Assembly (NCBI GenBank): GCA_020284085.1
Contig: JACEVL010000518.1
Coordinates: 124,001 to 188,000 of the forward strand
Length of the DNA: 64,000 nt
Reading direction: 5' to 3'
Source of the DNA: Aporrectodea caliginosa
Taxonomy: Eukaryota; Annelida; Clitellata; Crassiclitellata; Lumbricidae
Position numbers and translations under genes: made by a program. A model generated the notes under the pieces. It searched no databases, was not told the origin of the DNA, and was given only the letters and a program-made list of their open reading frames with translations. Shown here in pieces: positions 54,312 to 64,000 of the stretch (positions within the stretch are counted from its first letter, which is position 1; each line of letters opens with the position of its first letter).

Positions 54312-56119
54312 CGGCTTCTACGGAGACGGTCGTCGTGTCCCTGTCGGGGGAGGCTCCTGGGGTGTCCAGCGTCGTCCTGGCGTCCGTGACGGGGGCCGTG
54401 GCCGCCTGCTCCCTCGTCGGCAACATGTTCGTGTTCCTGACCATCTCGAAGTCGAAGACCCTCCAGCGCATCAACAACGCCCTCATCCTGTCCCTGGCCG
54501 TGGCCGACCTACTCCGTTCGTCGATGGTCGTCCCCCTCTACGCCGCCCTTCTCCTCGTCGACGTCTCCCCGACCGACCAGCACTGGCTCTGCCCGCTCTA
54601 CACCTCCGTCCTCGTCTTCTGCGAGGCGGCCGTCATCCTCAACGTGACCTTGATCGCTGTCGAGCGCGTGTTCGTCATCACGAAGCCACTCGTCTACCAG
54701 CGAACGGTCACCTTGGCCAAGGTCAGCGTCGTCATCGCCTCGATCTGGACCGTCAGCCTCGTCTTCGGCGCACTGCAGGCGCTGCGCTTTCTGCCCGAAT
54801 CGGACGATCGCAGCGATTCTGCTGCCTTCACTTCGGTCGTCTGCTTCTCCGTTCCGTCGCTAGGATACGCCGTCTTTGACGTCACGCTGACGTTGGTCGT
54901 TCCCGTTGTGACGCTGGTCGTCTGCTACGGAAAGATCTTCTTCGTCGTCCACTCACAGATGAGAAGGATCGTTCCAGTCGTTTCGGACACGTACGGGAAC
55001 TCCGAGGCCGTGATGCCGTACGGTGAGTCGTGGAGGCAGGCGTACGTGACCCGCAGCACGTCGCTCTCCTATCGCGATAGCTCGGCGATACACGGTCCCG
55101 TCGAACAACACAGGAGACAGCAGAATGTCTTTACCATCGACGTTGTACCGTCGACTGCTTACGAAACGGAAGGACCCATCGCTGTTGCCTCTTCTTCGAA
55201 CTACTTCTCGACGGTACGTCCTCTGTCGAATATCGAGGAAGACCGTGTGGAGAGCAGAGGGCAGACGTCGGACGATGGTACACAAAAGCGATCTGAGAAA
55301 CCGTCACCAACGAGTGGTGATGACAGTAGTGGTCATAACAAGTCAATACGGATTCTCGTTACGCAGCCTTCGCGAGAGTCACTCAACCCTAACGTAGGTA
55401 ATGACCAGCGGGAAATGACCCTCGGCCATGACCTTCTGCTGCCGGGCGCAGTTCCGTCAGCGGGCGAACTGGGACCGATATTATCGGCCATAAATCTCAA
55501 CCGGACTGCTTCCCTGTCGCGGTCTGATCCCGGTCCGTCCGGAACGATACCCATTCGCCGGGGCAGCTCAGTGACCTTTGACCTGAAGCACGCAGACGAC
55601 TCGGCCCCCGACCTCCAGAACGACACCAGCCCCCAACGGACAAACCGTCGAGGGAGTAACACGACGAATCCGAACTCAGTTAGTTCATCACTACCACCCC
55701 CAGTAGGGGACGGGGCTTCTCTTAACCCGGGGGTGAACCGAACTTCATCGATACACAGACGTCCGTCTCGCGAGAGCTCGACGAGCAGAGTGTCCACGAA
55801 TCCCACCACCCTCGGGGTTCAGGGTCCCGGGCGGCGGAACAGCATCGCCCGGATCAACGACAACAAGGCCTTCAAGTGGACGCTGGTCGTCGTCGGGGCA
55901 TTTATCGTCTGCTGGATGCCCGCCAAAATCTGCTTCCTGTTGCGCATCACTTCCGGTTCTCTCATATCGGACCTGACCTTTGACACCGTCACATGTCTGA
56001 CGTTCGTGGCGTCGGCTCTCGACCCCTACATCTACAACTTCTATAGTTCAGAATTCCGTCGGGCGCTCAAGCGTGTACTGACGTGCAGCGCGGACAAACC
56101 AGATATGCCATGGATGTAG
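54308..56119 (+). CDS. Class A (rhodopsin-like) GPCR, orphan, intronless, very long third loop
   Basis: A 603-residue single-exon seven-helix receptor. TM1 about 22-46 (N39 in VGNM), TM2 LSLAVADLL (D67), Cys95 and Cys179 placed for the usual disulfide, TM3 ends ERV (119-121) in place of DRY, TM4 with Trp147, TM5 with Pro199, TM6 CWMP (535-538), TM7 ALDPYIYNFY (DPxxY), helix 8 FRRALKRVL then Cys593 as a possible lipid anchor. The third intracellular loop spans about 300 residues (215-517), rich in Ser, Pro, Arg and likely disordered. There is no signal peptide; the N-terminus is short. Ligand class is unknown; helix motifs are amine/opsin-like in general style only. The coding sequence is markedly GC-richer than its flanks. 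Confidence 0.88.
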   Translation: MTASTETVVVSLSGEAPGVSSVVLASVTGAVAACSLVGNMFVFLTISKSKTLQRINNALILSLAVADLLRSSMVVPLYAALLLVDVSPTDQHWLCPLYTSVLVFCEAAVILNVTLIAVERVFVITKPLVYQRTVTLAKVSVVIASIWTVSLVFGALQALRFLPESDDRSDSAAFTSVVCFSVPSLGYAVFDVTLTLVVPVVTLVVCYGKIFFVVHSQMRRIVPVVSDTYGNSEAVMPYGESWRQAYVTRSTSLSYRDSSAIHGPVEQHRRQQNVFTIDVVPSTAYETEGPIAVASSSNYFSTVRPLSNIEEDRVESRGQTSDDGTQKRSEKPSPTSGDDSSGHNKSIRILVTQPSRESLNPNVGNDQREMTLGHDLLLPGAVPSAGELGPILSAINLNRTASLSRSDPGPSGTIPIRRGSSVTFDLKHADDSAPDLQNDTSPQRTNRRGSNTTNPNSVSSSLPPPVGDGASLNPGVNRTSSIHRRPSRESSTSRVSTNPTTLGVQGPGRRNSIARINDNKAFKWTLVVVGAFIVCWMPAKICFLLRITSGSLISDLTFDTVTCLTFVASALDPYIYNFYSSEFRRALKRVLTCSADKPDMPWM

Positions 56120-57305
56120 CCATAATTAGTTACTCACTTACTTGCTTACGTGCGAGCTTACTTACTTCGTATATTGATTCTTTTTGCTTCTTTAGCGCCT
56201 TTTAAATATATCTGTGCAATAGATGTTCTAGCACAACCCGGCCAAAGAGAAGTTTCCGAGCATTGGTAATAAGTGCCTCGTCAGCATGACCTCATAGAGC
56301 CCAGATAATAGGACCCACATAGAACCCATATGGGTCCCATCTATAGAATTCATGGAAATGCTGGGTGAGAGAGCGGAGAATCCCTAGGCAGAAGATGCTG
56401 CTGGAGGGGAGATCATTTTCAAGTGATATGACGTAGTAAAGTAGGCCTATGGCGTCTATGTACGGAAGCGAAAACGACATTGAATGCGAAGGTATAGGTA
56501 TCACTCTTCTTTGCGATCAAGCGATAAGACGCCTTTGAAGCGTAGAGTTCGTTTACCCACCCAGAAAAGATTAGCATGTGCACCTGTTGTCATAATTATG
56601 GTATTCCACGGATATTCCCCACTCAATTGTATTGGACAACACCGTTACAACTTGGCTCAACATAGCTTTACTTCGTCGATGACAACATCAGTGACTCTAA
56701 GCAAAGTATCTGTTTAAATTGGATGGGAATTCGTTGGTTAGGCTCTACGCGTGTGCGTGGGCAGCCACTGGCGACTCTTCCAGTCTTGTGTGTGTGACAT
56801 TAAGCATTAGCTGATATGGTACTAGTCTATTCAAAATCCTGTCGGATTTCGACGGTAATTCTTCAACTGGTTACGAGTTCTGATAACAGTTTCTTTTTAA
56901 GCGAGAACATTGTTCGTAATGAAAACGGTCCTATTTATAAGTCACGAGATTAAATATAAAGTTATAGCCGTACATGAGCTAATCTGTTGAGGGCCTGTGA
57001 CAACCACATTGTTCTTTAGGGCCTACTGTTTGAGATCTAGGCTATATACGACGATAACAGGCCTACATGTAGGCCTACATTGTGACAGTTACGCCTATAC
57101 TGCGACGCTTCGTGCAACATTGTTAGGCCTACATGCATATTTGTATAATTATATTAAACTAGGTTTTCAATTAGTTGCTGTGCAAATCCTGTGCCTCCTT
57201 CTCTCTGTCTCTGTCTGTCTGTCTGTCTGTCTCTGTATCTTCTATCTATGTCTCTGTCTCCTCTCTATCTTTGTCTCTTTCTGTCTGTCATTACAGCGCT
57301 CATGA
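56120..57305. other. GPCR 3' flank, no gene recognised
   Basis: AT-rich sequence with further AGGCCTA words (about 56442, 57062, 57075, 57126). No clear polyadenylation signal was picked out. Confidence 0.4.
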
Positions 57306-57309
57306 ATAA

Positions 57310-57312
<3 letters not shown>

Positions 57313-57374
<62 letters not shown>
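57313..57374. repeat. (TC)n microsatellite, about 62 bp
   Basis: Uninterrupted CT dinucleotides, preceded by imperfect TCTG/TCTC repeats from 57200. Confidence 0.95.
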
Positions 57375-57378
<4 letters not shown>

Positions 57379-57827
57379 TGTGTAGCTGTATCTCTTTCTG
57401 TCTCTCCCCGGTCTCCTGGCAACCGACTTAAATTTCCACTTAGTATATCTCTGGACACCCTCTGAAACGACGCAGCGCTCGTGAATAAGCTGGTGCCCTG
57501 CGCTTATATAGCTTTACAGTAGCGCTTTAGAATTTAACAGCTCGGTTTAAAACTTATTAGAATAATGTACCAGTAAATATATACTAATAATAATTTTTAC
57601 ATGTTACACAAACTACTAGAGGCAGAGAAATTGTAGATTTGACGCGCGTTAGACCGTTATAGGCTAGCCTAAGCAACTGTTAAGTAACGCGGACTATAAT
57701 ATTATAGTCTAAGCTTGAGAAATTAATTGTGTGTTGTAACCATGGAAACAACACAACATGTTATGGACTGCATAATATGTTTGACAAACATAAAATTTCC
57801 TGTTGTGTGTACGTTCGCTTGTGCGTG

Positions 57828-57871
57828 CCTCTGTCTGTCTGTGTCTGTCTGTCTGTGTCTGTCTGTTTGTC

Positions 57872-57920
<49 letters not shown>

Positions 57921-57962
57921 GTCTCTCTCTCTCTGTGTCTCTCTCTCTCTCTCTCTCTGTGT
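57828..57962. repeat. (TGTC)n / (TC)n microsatellite
   Basis: About 130 bp of TGTC tetramers grading into TC dinucleotides. Confidence 0.95.
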
Positions 57963-58143
57963 GCTTATCTGCCTGCCTTTAGATGTTGCCGACAACTGTT
58001 ACGATTATCGCCACCTATTATATTGGCCCATACGACGTTCCCGCATAGAAACCAATCACCGTCAGTCATAATCACAGAAAAAACAGCTCATGTGCTTCCA
58101 TGGCGCACCAACAATATTGATGTTTGTCAGAGGCGCAACAGGC

Positions 58144-58263
<120 letters not shown>

Positions 58264-58371
58264 GTGTAGATCTTATGCCAAGTGTCGATTCCAGTCAAGC
58301 ATCCTTCGGCTGCAGCCGCGCTCCAGATTAGTGTCTACCTTAGCGATTATACGCACACATACTCGGCATTC

Positions 58372-58835
58372 GCCTCCTCCTCCTCCTCCTCCTCCTCCTC
58401 CTCTTCCTCCTTCTCCTTCTCTTCCTCCTTTCCTCCTACTGCTTCTTCTCTTTTTTTGCTTTCCCTTAATCTTTTCCTACTCCTCCTTCTACTTCTGCTT
58501 CTTCTTCTCCTGCTTTTCCTTCTAGCCGTTTCTTCTCATGTTTCTCCTTCTTCTTCTCATTTTGCTTTTCCTTAATCTTCTCCTCTTCTCCTTCTTTTCC
58601 TACTCCTCCTCCTTCTTCTGCTTCTTCTTCTCCTACTCCTTCTGCTTCTCCTTCTGTTTCTTCTTCTGCTCTATCTCCGCCTTTTGCTTTTCCTTTTTCT
58701 TCTCCCCCTTCTCCTTCTTTCCCTGCTCATACTGCTCCTTCTCCTTCTCCTCTTTTTGCTTCTCCTTTTTCTTCCTTTCCCCTCCTCCTCCTCCGCCTCC
58801 TCATTCTCCTCCTCTTCTTCCTCCTGCTCCTTCTG
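58372..58835. repeat. Polypyrimidine tract (CCT/TTCTCC)n, about 460 bp
   Basis: Almost pure C and T on the + strand, starting with (CCT)n and continuing as irregular TTCTCC/CTTCT repeats; the few purines are scattered G and A. Confidence 0.95.
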
Positions 58836-59027
58836 CTCGGCGATATGTTTAGTTATTGCAAGGTTCCCTTAGAATTACGGACAGGTAGCCCATAGGCACA
58901 GACATTAGTCGTGCTGTCGTGAAGAGCTACTCAAACCTTGATGGCTTAATCGAATGCATGGCGGCGGTGGCCATCGACCTTACAAGTTGTCAAGCTGTCA
59001 TCCGCTATAGATTCGACTAAGTAGAAA

Positions 59028-59098
59028 GACAGACACACACACATACACACCTACACCTACACACACCTACACACACCTACACACACCTACACACACCT

Positions 59099-59129
<31 letters not shown>

Positions 59130-59266
59130 CGCACATACACACACACCTACACACATACACACACACCTAAACACACCTACACACATACACACACACCTAC
59201 ACACATACACACACACCTATGCACATACACACACACCTACACACCTACACACACCTACACACACAC

Positions 59267-59308
<42 letters not shown>

Positions 59309-59330
59309 ACACACACACACACACACAGAA
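59028..59330. repeat. (AC)n with embedded 10-bp ACACACCTAC minisatellite
   Basis: About 300 bp of alternating purine-pyrimidine AC repeats, with CCTAC and CATAC interruptions repeating about every 10-12 bp. Confidence 0.95.
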
Positions 59331-59507
59331 GCATTTTCACGCCAGCCGATTCGCACCGTGTTGGATCGATCTGTAATGTTACTAATGTAATGTAATCATC
59401 GTAATGTCAATATTCGAAAATGCTTCAGCGCCGCATAAAAGCCGCGTCAGAGAGGACAGCCTAATGAGCCTATTCACGGGCTGCATGTGAGACAGTCACG
59501 TTTCAGT

Positions 59508-59656
<149 letters not shown>

Positions 59657-59913
59657 CTCTTCTTCTTAATATAGAAGGAGTCTGTTATGATTTCAAGGCA
59701 TGCCAAAAGAGATAAAAGCGTAACCTCTGAACTTAGGCCTATCTCTACAATTAAAATGCATTCGTATCGTATCGTATCGTAGGGCCTATCTATAGATTTA
59801 TATAGCGCCTCTCTCAGAGTAACTATTCAGAGGCGCTCTCAGCACGAAAACCCCGGGGGAAAAGAAACGTTTGTAAAGAACGAGAGACCAAACAGGAAAA
59901 CCAGTCATTAGAG

Positions 59914-60160
59914 GGCCCGATAGCGCTTTGGTTAACATCTGGCACGGAGAGCGAGAGGTACCGAGTTCGAGCCCCGTAGGGTAGACATGCTTTGTAGGCT
60001 GCCATTGGCGCCGCGTATTGCAGGCTGTCTGCTCTGTTAGTAGTTAAGATTTATGTCTTCTGTCATTTGTGTTCTTGTGAATTGTTTCAATTGCATAATT
60101 GTACACTGTAACCGGTTGCGGTGTGTCAACCGGATTGTCTGAATAAACGAAAATATTATT
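59914..60160 (+). mobile_element. tRNA-derived SINE, family B
   Basis: Head GCCCGATAGCGCTTTGGTTA with B box GAGTTCGAGCCCC, then TAGACATGCTTTGTAGGCTG and tail AATAAACGAAAATATT (ATT)n. Same order as the minus-strand copy at 42487-42768. Confidence 0.85.
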
Positions 60161-60859
60161 ATTAGTTTAGCTCTAGACTTAGTGAGGGGAAGGTCATTCC
60201 AAGTAGATGGACCAAACACAGCAAATGCCCGGCGTTGAGCCAAGGCAGTCCTAGGAACAAAAGATCAAGCCAATCAGCAGAGCGCAAGGAACGAGATCAT
60301 GAGGTCCAGGCGCGTAACTAGCATTACGCAATTACGCAACTGCGTAAAGATTTTAGCAGCTCTCAAAAATTTTTAACCGTTTAGATTACTTTTTGACATT
60401 CTAGATTACTATTATTCGTTGAATTTCTAATGTGCAGACTTTATTACTGTACAGTCAGTAAAACATTTCCCTTCGCCGACATAGTGAAGACTCTGCAAAT
60501 TTCGTGGCACTTCTGAAATTTCGATCACAGACCGACACTATAGATTAAATCATCGTAAGCTAATGTCATCTGGTCCACGCAAAACCCAGTACATAAGTCC
60601 GTTGATTAAAAAATCAGCTGATCCACCTGTGTGGCCTGTGAGTTCGAGACATTATTGTGGCAGAATGTCGTGCGGCTAGGTTGTACACTTTATTGTTTGA
60701 TGCGAGCACAGAACAGAATGATATCGGTCAGCTTATACGATATGTTGATAGCGTGAGCAACCCGGTTCTCAGCATGTGGCAATAGAACAATTTATAGGGC
60801 CTAACTGTCATCCCAAGTTTTCCCAACTCTTGACACCACTGGCGAAACTATTGCGACAC

Positions 60860-62475
60860 TCGTAAAGCAGCAGCTTTATGAAGTTGGTTTCTGTATATGT
60901 TAAGGTATCTTGATAAGGACAATTTGCTGCCGACTTTTCAATCTGGTTTTCGTAAGGGCCACTCCACGGAGACCCTGTTAGTTCGCCTCCTCTCTGATAT
61001 CTATGGGGCTATTGATAGGTCACAGGTCATCCTCTTAGCATTATTTGCTGTCAGCACGGCGTTTGACACCGTCGATCACGATATCATTCTTAGGCGCCTA
61101 TCTACCTCGTTTGGCCTTTCTGGTAACTTTCTTGACTGGATTGTTTCCTACCTCCATCACCGTTCCTTCTCTGCGGTCTACGTGTCTACTAGGACTCCAT
61201 GTGTTCCTGTCCCGTTTGGCCTGCCCCAGGAATCTGTGCTGGGCCCTCTTCTCTAATTATATTATTTATACTGCTGACACTGGTCCTCTCCTGGCCTCTT
61301 GCTGAGCCTTGCTCTGTGCTGAACCAATCTTATGCGGGTAACCTGCAGGCGTTTTTGCACTGTCCTGCGTCAGCAGCCATTACCGAAGCCCGGGCCATGA
61401 ACCGGGCAATGGAGGCTCTCGAGGCCTGGATGTCCTCCAATCGCCTGCGGCTAAACTCATCTTAGACCCAGTTCATTTGGCTTGGCACGCGCCAGCAGCT
61501 CGCCAAAATTAATTTGGAGGCCCTTGCCCAGGAGTTCCCGCAGATTACTTTCTCACAGTGGCAAAGAAATTAATTAATTGATAAATCCAGGCAGGCTATC
61601 AACTTTATAAAATAAAATTATAGGCGTTTATGTAATGTGATCGACGATCGTCATGAAAACTGCAATCTCTTAGAGAAAATAACATATCCAAAATTAAGTG
61701 GCCAAGGGCAGTATTTTGGGCCGTCGCCCCGGGCGGCATTTCAGCTCCGTACGCCATTGCATTCTCACCCTTTGTCCGGAACCTTGGTGTCACATTAGAA
61801 TGATTAGACCAAGAACTAACGTTCGCACGGCATATATTATCAGCCTGCTATGCCGCGATTGTGTATACCAGCTGGCAGCTGCGTCAGCTTAGAGAGGTCT
61901 TCCGTTCCTTAACCTTTAATGCTGCCTTAATGCTTATCCACTTCTTTGTTGTTTCCCGTCTTGATTATTGCAGCGCCCTCTGCGTGGGTTTTCCGGCGAC
62001 TCGGGTTGGGTGCTTGGTTCGGGTCTTACGCTCGGCGGCACGCTATATTGGTTGCATCCCAAGATTCCTCCATGTTACTGACTATATGCGGGATGTTTTG
62101 CATTGGCTTCCTTTCCCACAGTGGATCGCTTACCGGATCTCTTCCTTGGTCTGGCGCTGATGTGGTCTCTGTTTATCTACAGGAGCACCACCCTCAGCAT
62201 CCAGCACCGTGGTTCTCCTCGCTCTTCTAGGCAGGCTGAGGTTCTTGTCTCCCGGTCGCGGACTTCTATTCTGCAGCGCCGTGCTATTTCTGTTGCTGGC
62301 CTGCAATCTGGAATGGGCTTCCTTTGGCACTACGCCTAATGCCGAGAGCCCTTCAGATCACGTTATATTCTAACTTCAAGACAGTTCGGACTTCGGAGTT
62401 GGGTCGGGTGCGCTCCTAAGTAGATAATCTTGAAGGGGCGCTATGTAAAATCTCTGTAATGAATGAATGAATAAT
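60860..62475 (+). pseudogene. CR1/L2-like LINE ORF2 fragment (dead reverse transcriptase)
   Basis: The + strand encodes RT pieces LPTFQSGFRKGHSTETLL, FDTVDHDIILRRLS, PFGLPQESVLGP, then after frame changes EARAMNRAMEALEAWMSSNR and the C-terminal FVVSRLDYCSAL, SAARYIGCIP and DVLHWLPF. The usual first catalytic Asp (LDLSAAF in relatives) reads FAVSTAF here and the YADD box reads YAGN, so both RT active-site motifs are destroyed. It is 5' truncated. The 3' tail GAAGGGGCGCTATGTAAAAT plus (ATGA)n matches that of SINE-A. A hAT element (61556-61759) interrupts it. Confidence 0.85.
61556..61759. mobile_element. Short hAT element (204 bp) nested in the LINE
   Basis: Ends CAGTGGC and the reverse complement of GCCATTG (6 of 7; the right end continues GTACG as in other CAGTGGCGTA-type hAT ends). 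Flanks CTTTCTCA and CATTCTCA agree at 7 of 8. It separates LINE coding sequence that resumes in NLGVTLE at about 61780. Confidence 0.75.
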
Positions 62476-62879
62476 AATTTGCCAAAGAGCTGATGTAAAA
62501 TGTTATTACTTTTAACCAAAAAGATTGTCTCCAAAATGGACCATTACAAACCAACAAATAAATTAATTTTCTTATGCTTTAGTTAATTGCTTCGATAGTC
62601 TGTCTGTTTCTAGTCTACGTTGGTTGCTGGGACTTTGCAGCTGAACCCAGTTTAAAAATCAAAATATGAAATTATAATTATAATTTTCCAAAGAACTTAT
62701 GTAAAATGTTATTACTTGAATCAAAAGTTGGTCTCCAAAATGCACCATTACAAACCCCTAAATGAAATTTTTCTTACCCTGGGGAGAGCGCACAGCCCCC
62801 TCCCCAGACCCCTCCCCTCACAGTTCTTCAAAACTGCGTAATTTTATGGAAGACCTGGTTACGCCACTGATGAGGTCGC

Positions 62880-64000
62880 AGATAACGACATTGGGTCGAT
62901 ATCTAGGCACCAGTTAACGCCAGCAACACGTCGAGGCCGCTGTAGACCCAGTGAAACTGTCGAAATAACTGTCAGAATAGCCTGTCTCAATAAAAAAATA
63001 AGCAGAAGAATTAAAACGAATCTAACCAATGTTACAGGCTTACAGCTCTAACTGCTCTAAGCGTATGAATCGGAACCGATAAACTTGCTGGCAACATGAC
63101 ATTTCCTGGAGTCGCTGGGGGCGCCACGGGTACGGCGATCGTTTCAGTATTTTTACTGGGCGGCTATCTCGTCACCGTAATCAACCCCATAAAAACTCAA
63201 GCTACGAGTTTCGAATATAAAATGGGTCAAACTGAATAAGCCCTGTTTTCCATGATTATAGATAGTTTTAGATACGTTGTAACATCAATCGCCATCACTC
63301 ATCTAATAGTTGGTAATTAAGGACACTAATTGGTGGGACCTAGGTCTCTGTAGGTTCTCCTGTTGTCCCCAATGAAGAGCTTTTTTCTGTTTCTTAAAAT
63401 ATGCAACTACTACCAGATTTGTAATGTTCTTTTGCTGAAAAAATTAAAAATATTGACTTCAAAACGCGCTGTGACGACAGACAATTATTGCGCTATAAAA
63501 TCGAGAGCCTGTTAATGTGGTTGCTTCCGGTGGCTGCAGGGACGAATTCAGTGATGGCTGTTGTGTGACAAAGAAGGTGATTTAATAACCGAGATAAGAC
63601 CCGGTCGTCTTCAGCGGAATTAAATCGATCGACAATGCCACCTCTCGATGCAGTGGCACTTGACGTTTTCTGCGATGCCCCTCCGTCTTAAAAGACGCCT
63701 TATTGATATTTGTCCAGCCTCCCTCATCATCTCTCTGCCAGCCAAGTTGACAACATCGGGCTTATGGAGCGCTATAGTATCTGTCTGAGAATCCGTTAAA
63801 GGGTGTTGAGAACTGGAAATCAGTGCTATGGATTGATGGAAACGGTTCTGTGCTCCGTCCGCTGTCTGAACGAGTTGAATTGACGTGAAAACCTTACGAA
63901 TCTTTAAATCCCTAACTGATATCGGCACGATGTCGGAGAGGTAGGTTAGACTTTCAAGGGCTTTGCTTTGGGTTGGGGGAGAAATCATAGTCGCTATGGG
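62880..64000. other. Window end, no gene recognised
   Basis: Includes a 122-codon minus-strand open frame (63620-63988) with no family features that I recognise. No intact transposon ends were found. Confidence 0.35.

Larger units (their letters stand above)
60307..62869. mobile_element. hAT element remnant (2.56 kb) hosting a LINE
   Basis: Ends CAGGCGCGTAACTAG and the reverse complement of CCTGGTTACGCCACTG (10 of the first 12 match), with the perfect 8-bp duplication ATGAGGTC at 60299-60306 and 62870-62877. No transposase ORF was recognised. The interior right part has a diverged direct repeat (about 62470-62560 and 62675-62765) and is interrupted by a LINE at about 60860-62475. Confidence 0.8.

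Noticed and set aside
63620..63988. 122-codon minus-strand ORF as a gene
   Set aside because: No motif, splice partner or promoter evidence; kept only as an open frame in the end-of-window entry.

Overview
The window is nuclear DNA of an animal. Spliced genes carry GT-AG introns, a Capicua homologue (a metazoan gene) is present, and there is dense transposon and microsatellite content. It reads as a marine invertebrate: a zeta-like tubulin is present, coding exons are moderately diverged from vertebrate orthologues, and the LTR element belongs to the Gmr1 type, first described from deuterostomes. An invertebrate deuterostome is a reasonable guess, but the clade cannot be fixed from the sequence alone.

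Layout. (1) 0.9-7.9 kb, + strand: the 3' exons of GANAB (ER glucosidase II alpha), a minus-strand tRNA-Asp(GTC), then a complete two-exon TMEM223. (2) 10.7-39.4 kb: PPP2R2, the PP2A B/PR55 regulatory subunit. Its seven in-window exons stay in phase across a 24-kb intron (13845-38192). That intron holds, on the minus strand, a seven-exon internal segment of Capicua (14.7-21.7 kb), a 3'-truncated copy of a Ty3-type LTR element (22.5-27.6 kb) and a decayed inverted duplicate of PPP2R2 exons 3-5 (27.7-30.1 kb). On the plus strand it holds a nearly complete copy of the same LTR element (31.0-37.6 kb). (3) 40.9-47.2 kb: an intronless zeta/delta-like tubulin on the minus strand, head-to-head with the five-exon Mediator subunit MED19. 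(4) 47.2-54.1 kb: SINEs, two non-autonomous hAT elements and simple repeats. (5) 54.2-56.1 kb: an intronless, GC-rich class A GPCR, preceded by a short upstream ORF whose stop overlaps the GPCR start. (6) 57.3-59.7 kb: six very long microsatellites in 2.4 kb. (7) 59.9-62.9 kb: nested transposons (hAT inside LINE inside hAT).

The genes look like independent housekeeping loci (N-glycan trimming, mitochondrial membrane, phosphatase regulation, transcription, centriole) plus one receptor; nothing suggests a cluster acting in one pathway. GANAB and TMEM223 also lie in the same band in human (11q12.3), so that pairing may be old linkage.

Most notable: the Capicua segment cut at both ends inside PPP2R2; a 37-bp minisatellite in Capicua that repeats its own exon-end/splice-donor junction eight times; the ATGA-overlapping upstream ORF of the GPCR; a Gmr1-type retrotransposon with integrase ahead of reverse transcriptase; and seven non-autonomous or remnant hAT elements that can be delimited by terminal inverted repeats, six of them with 8-bp target-site duplications.
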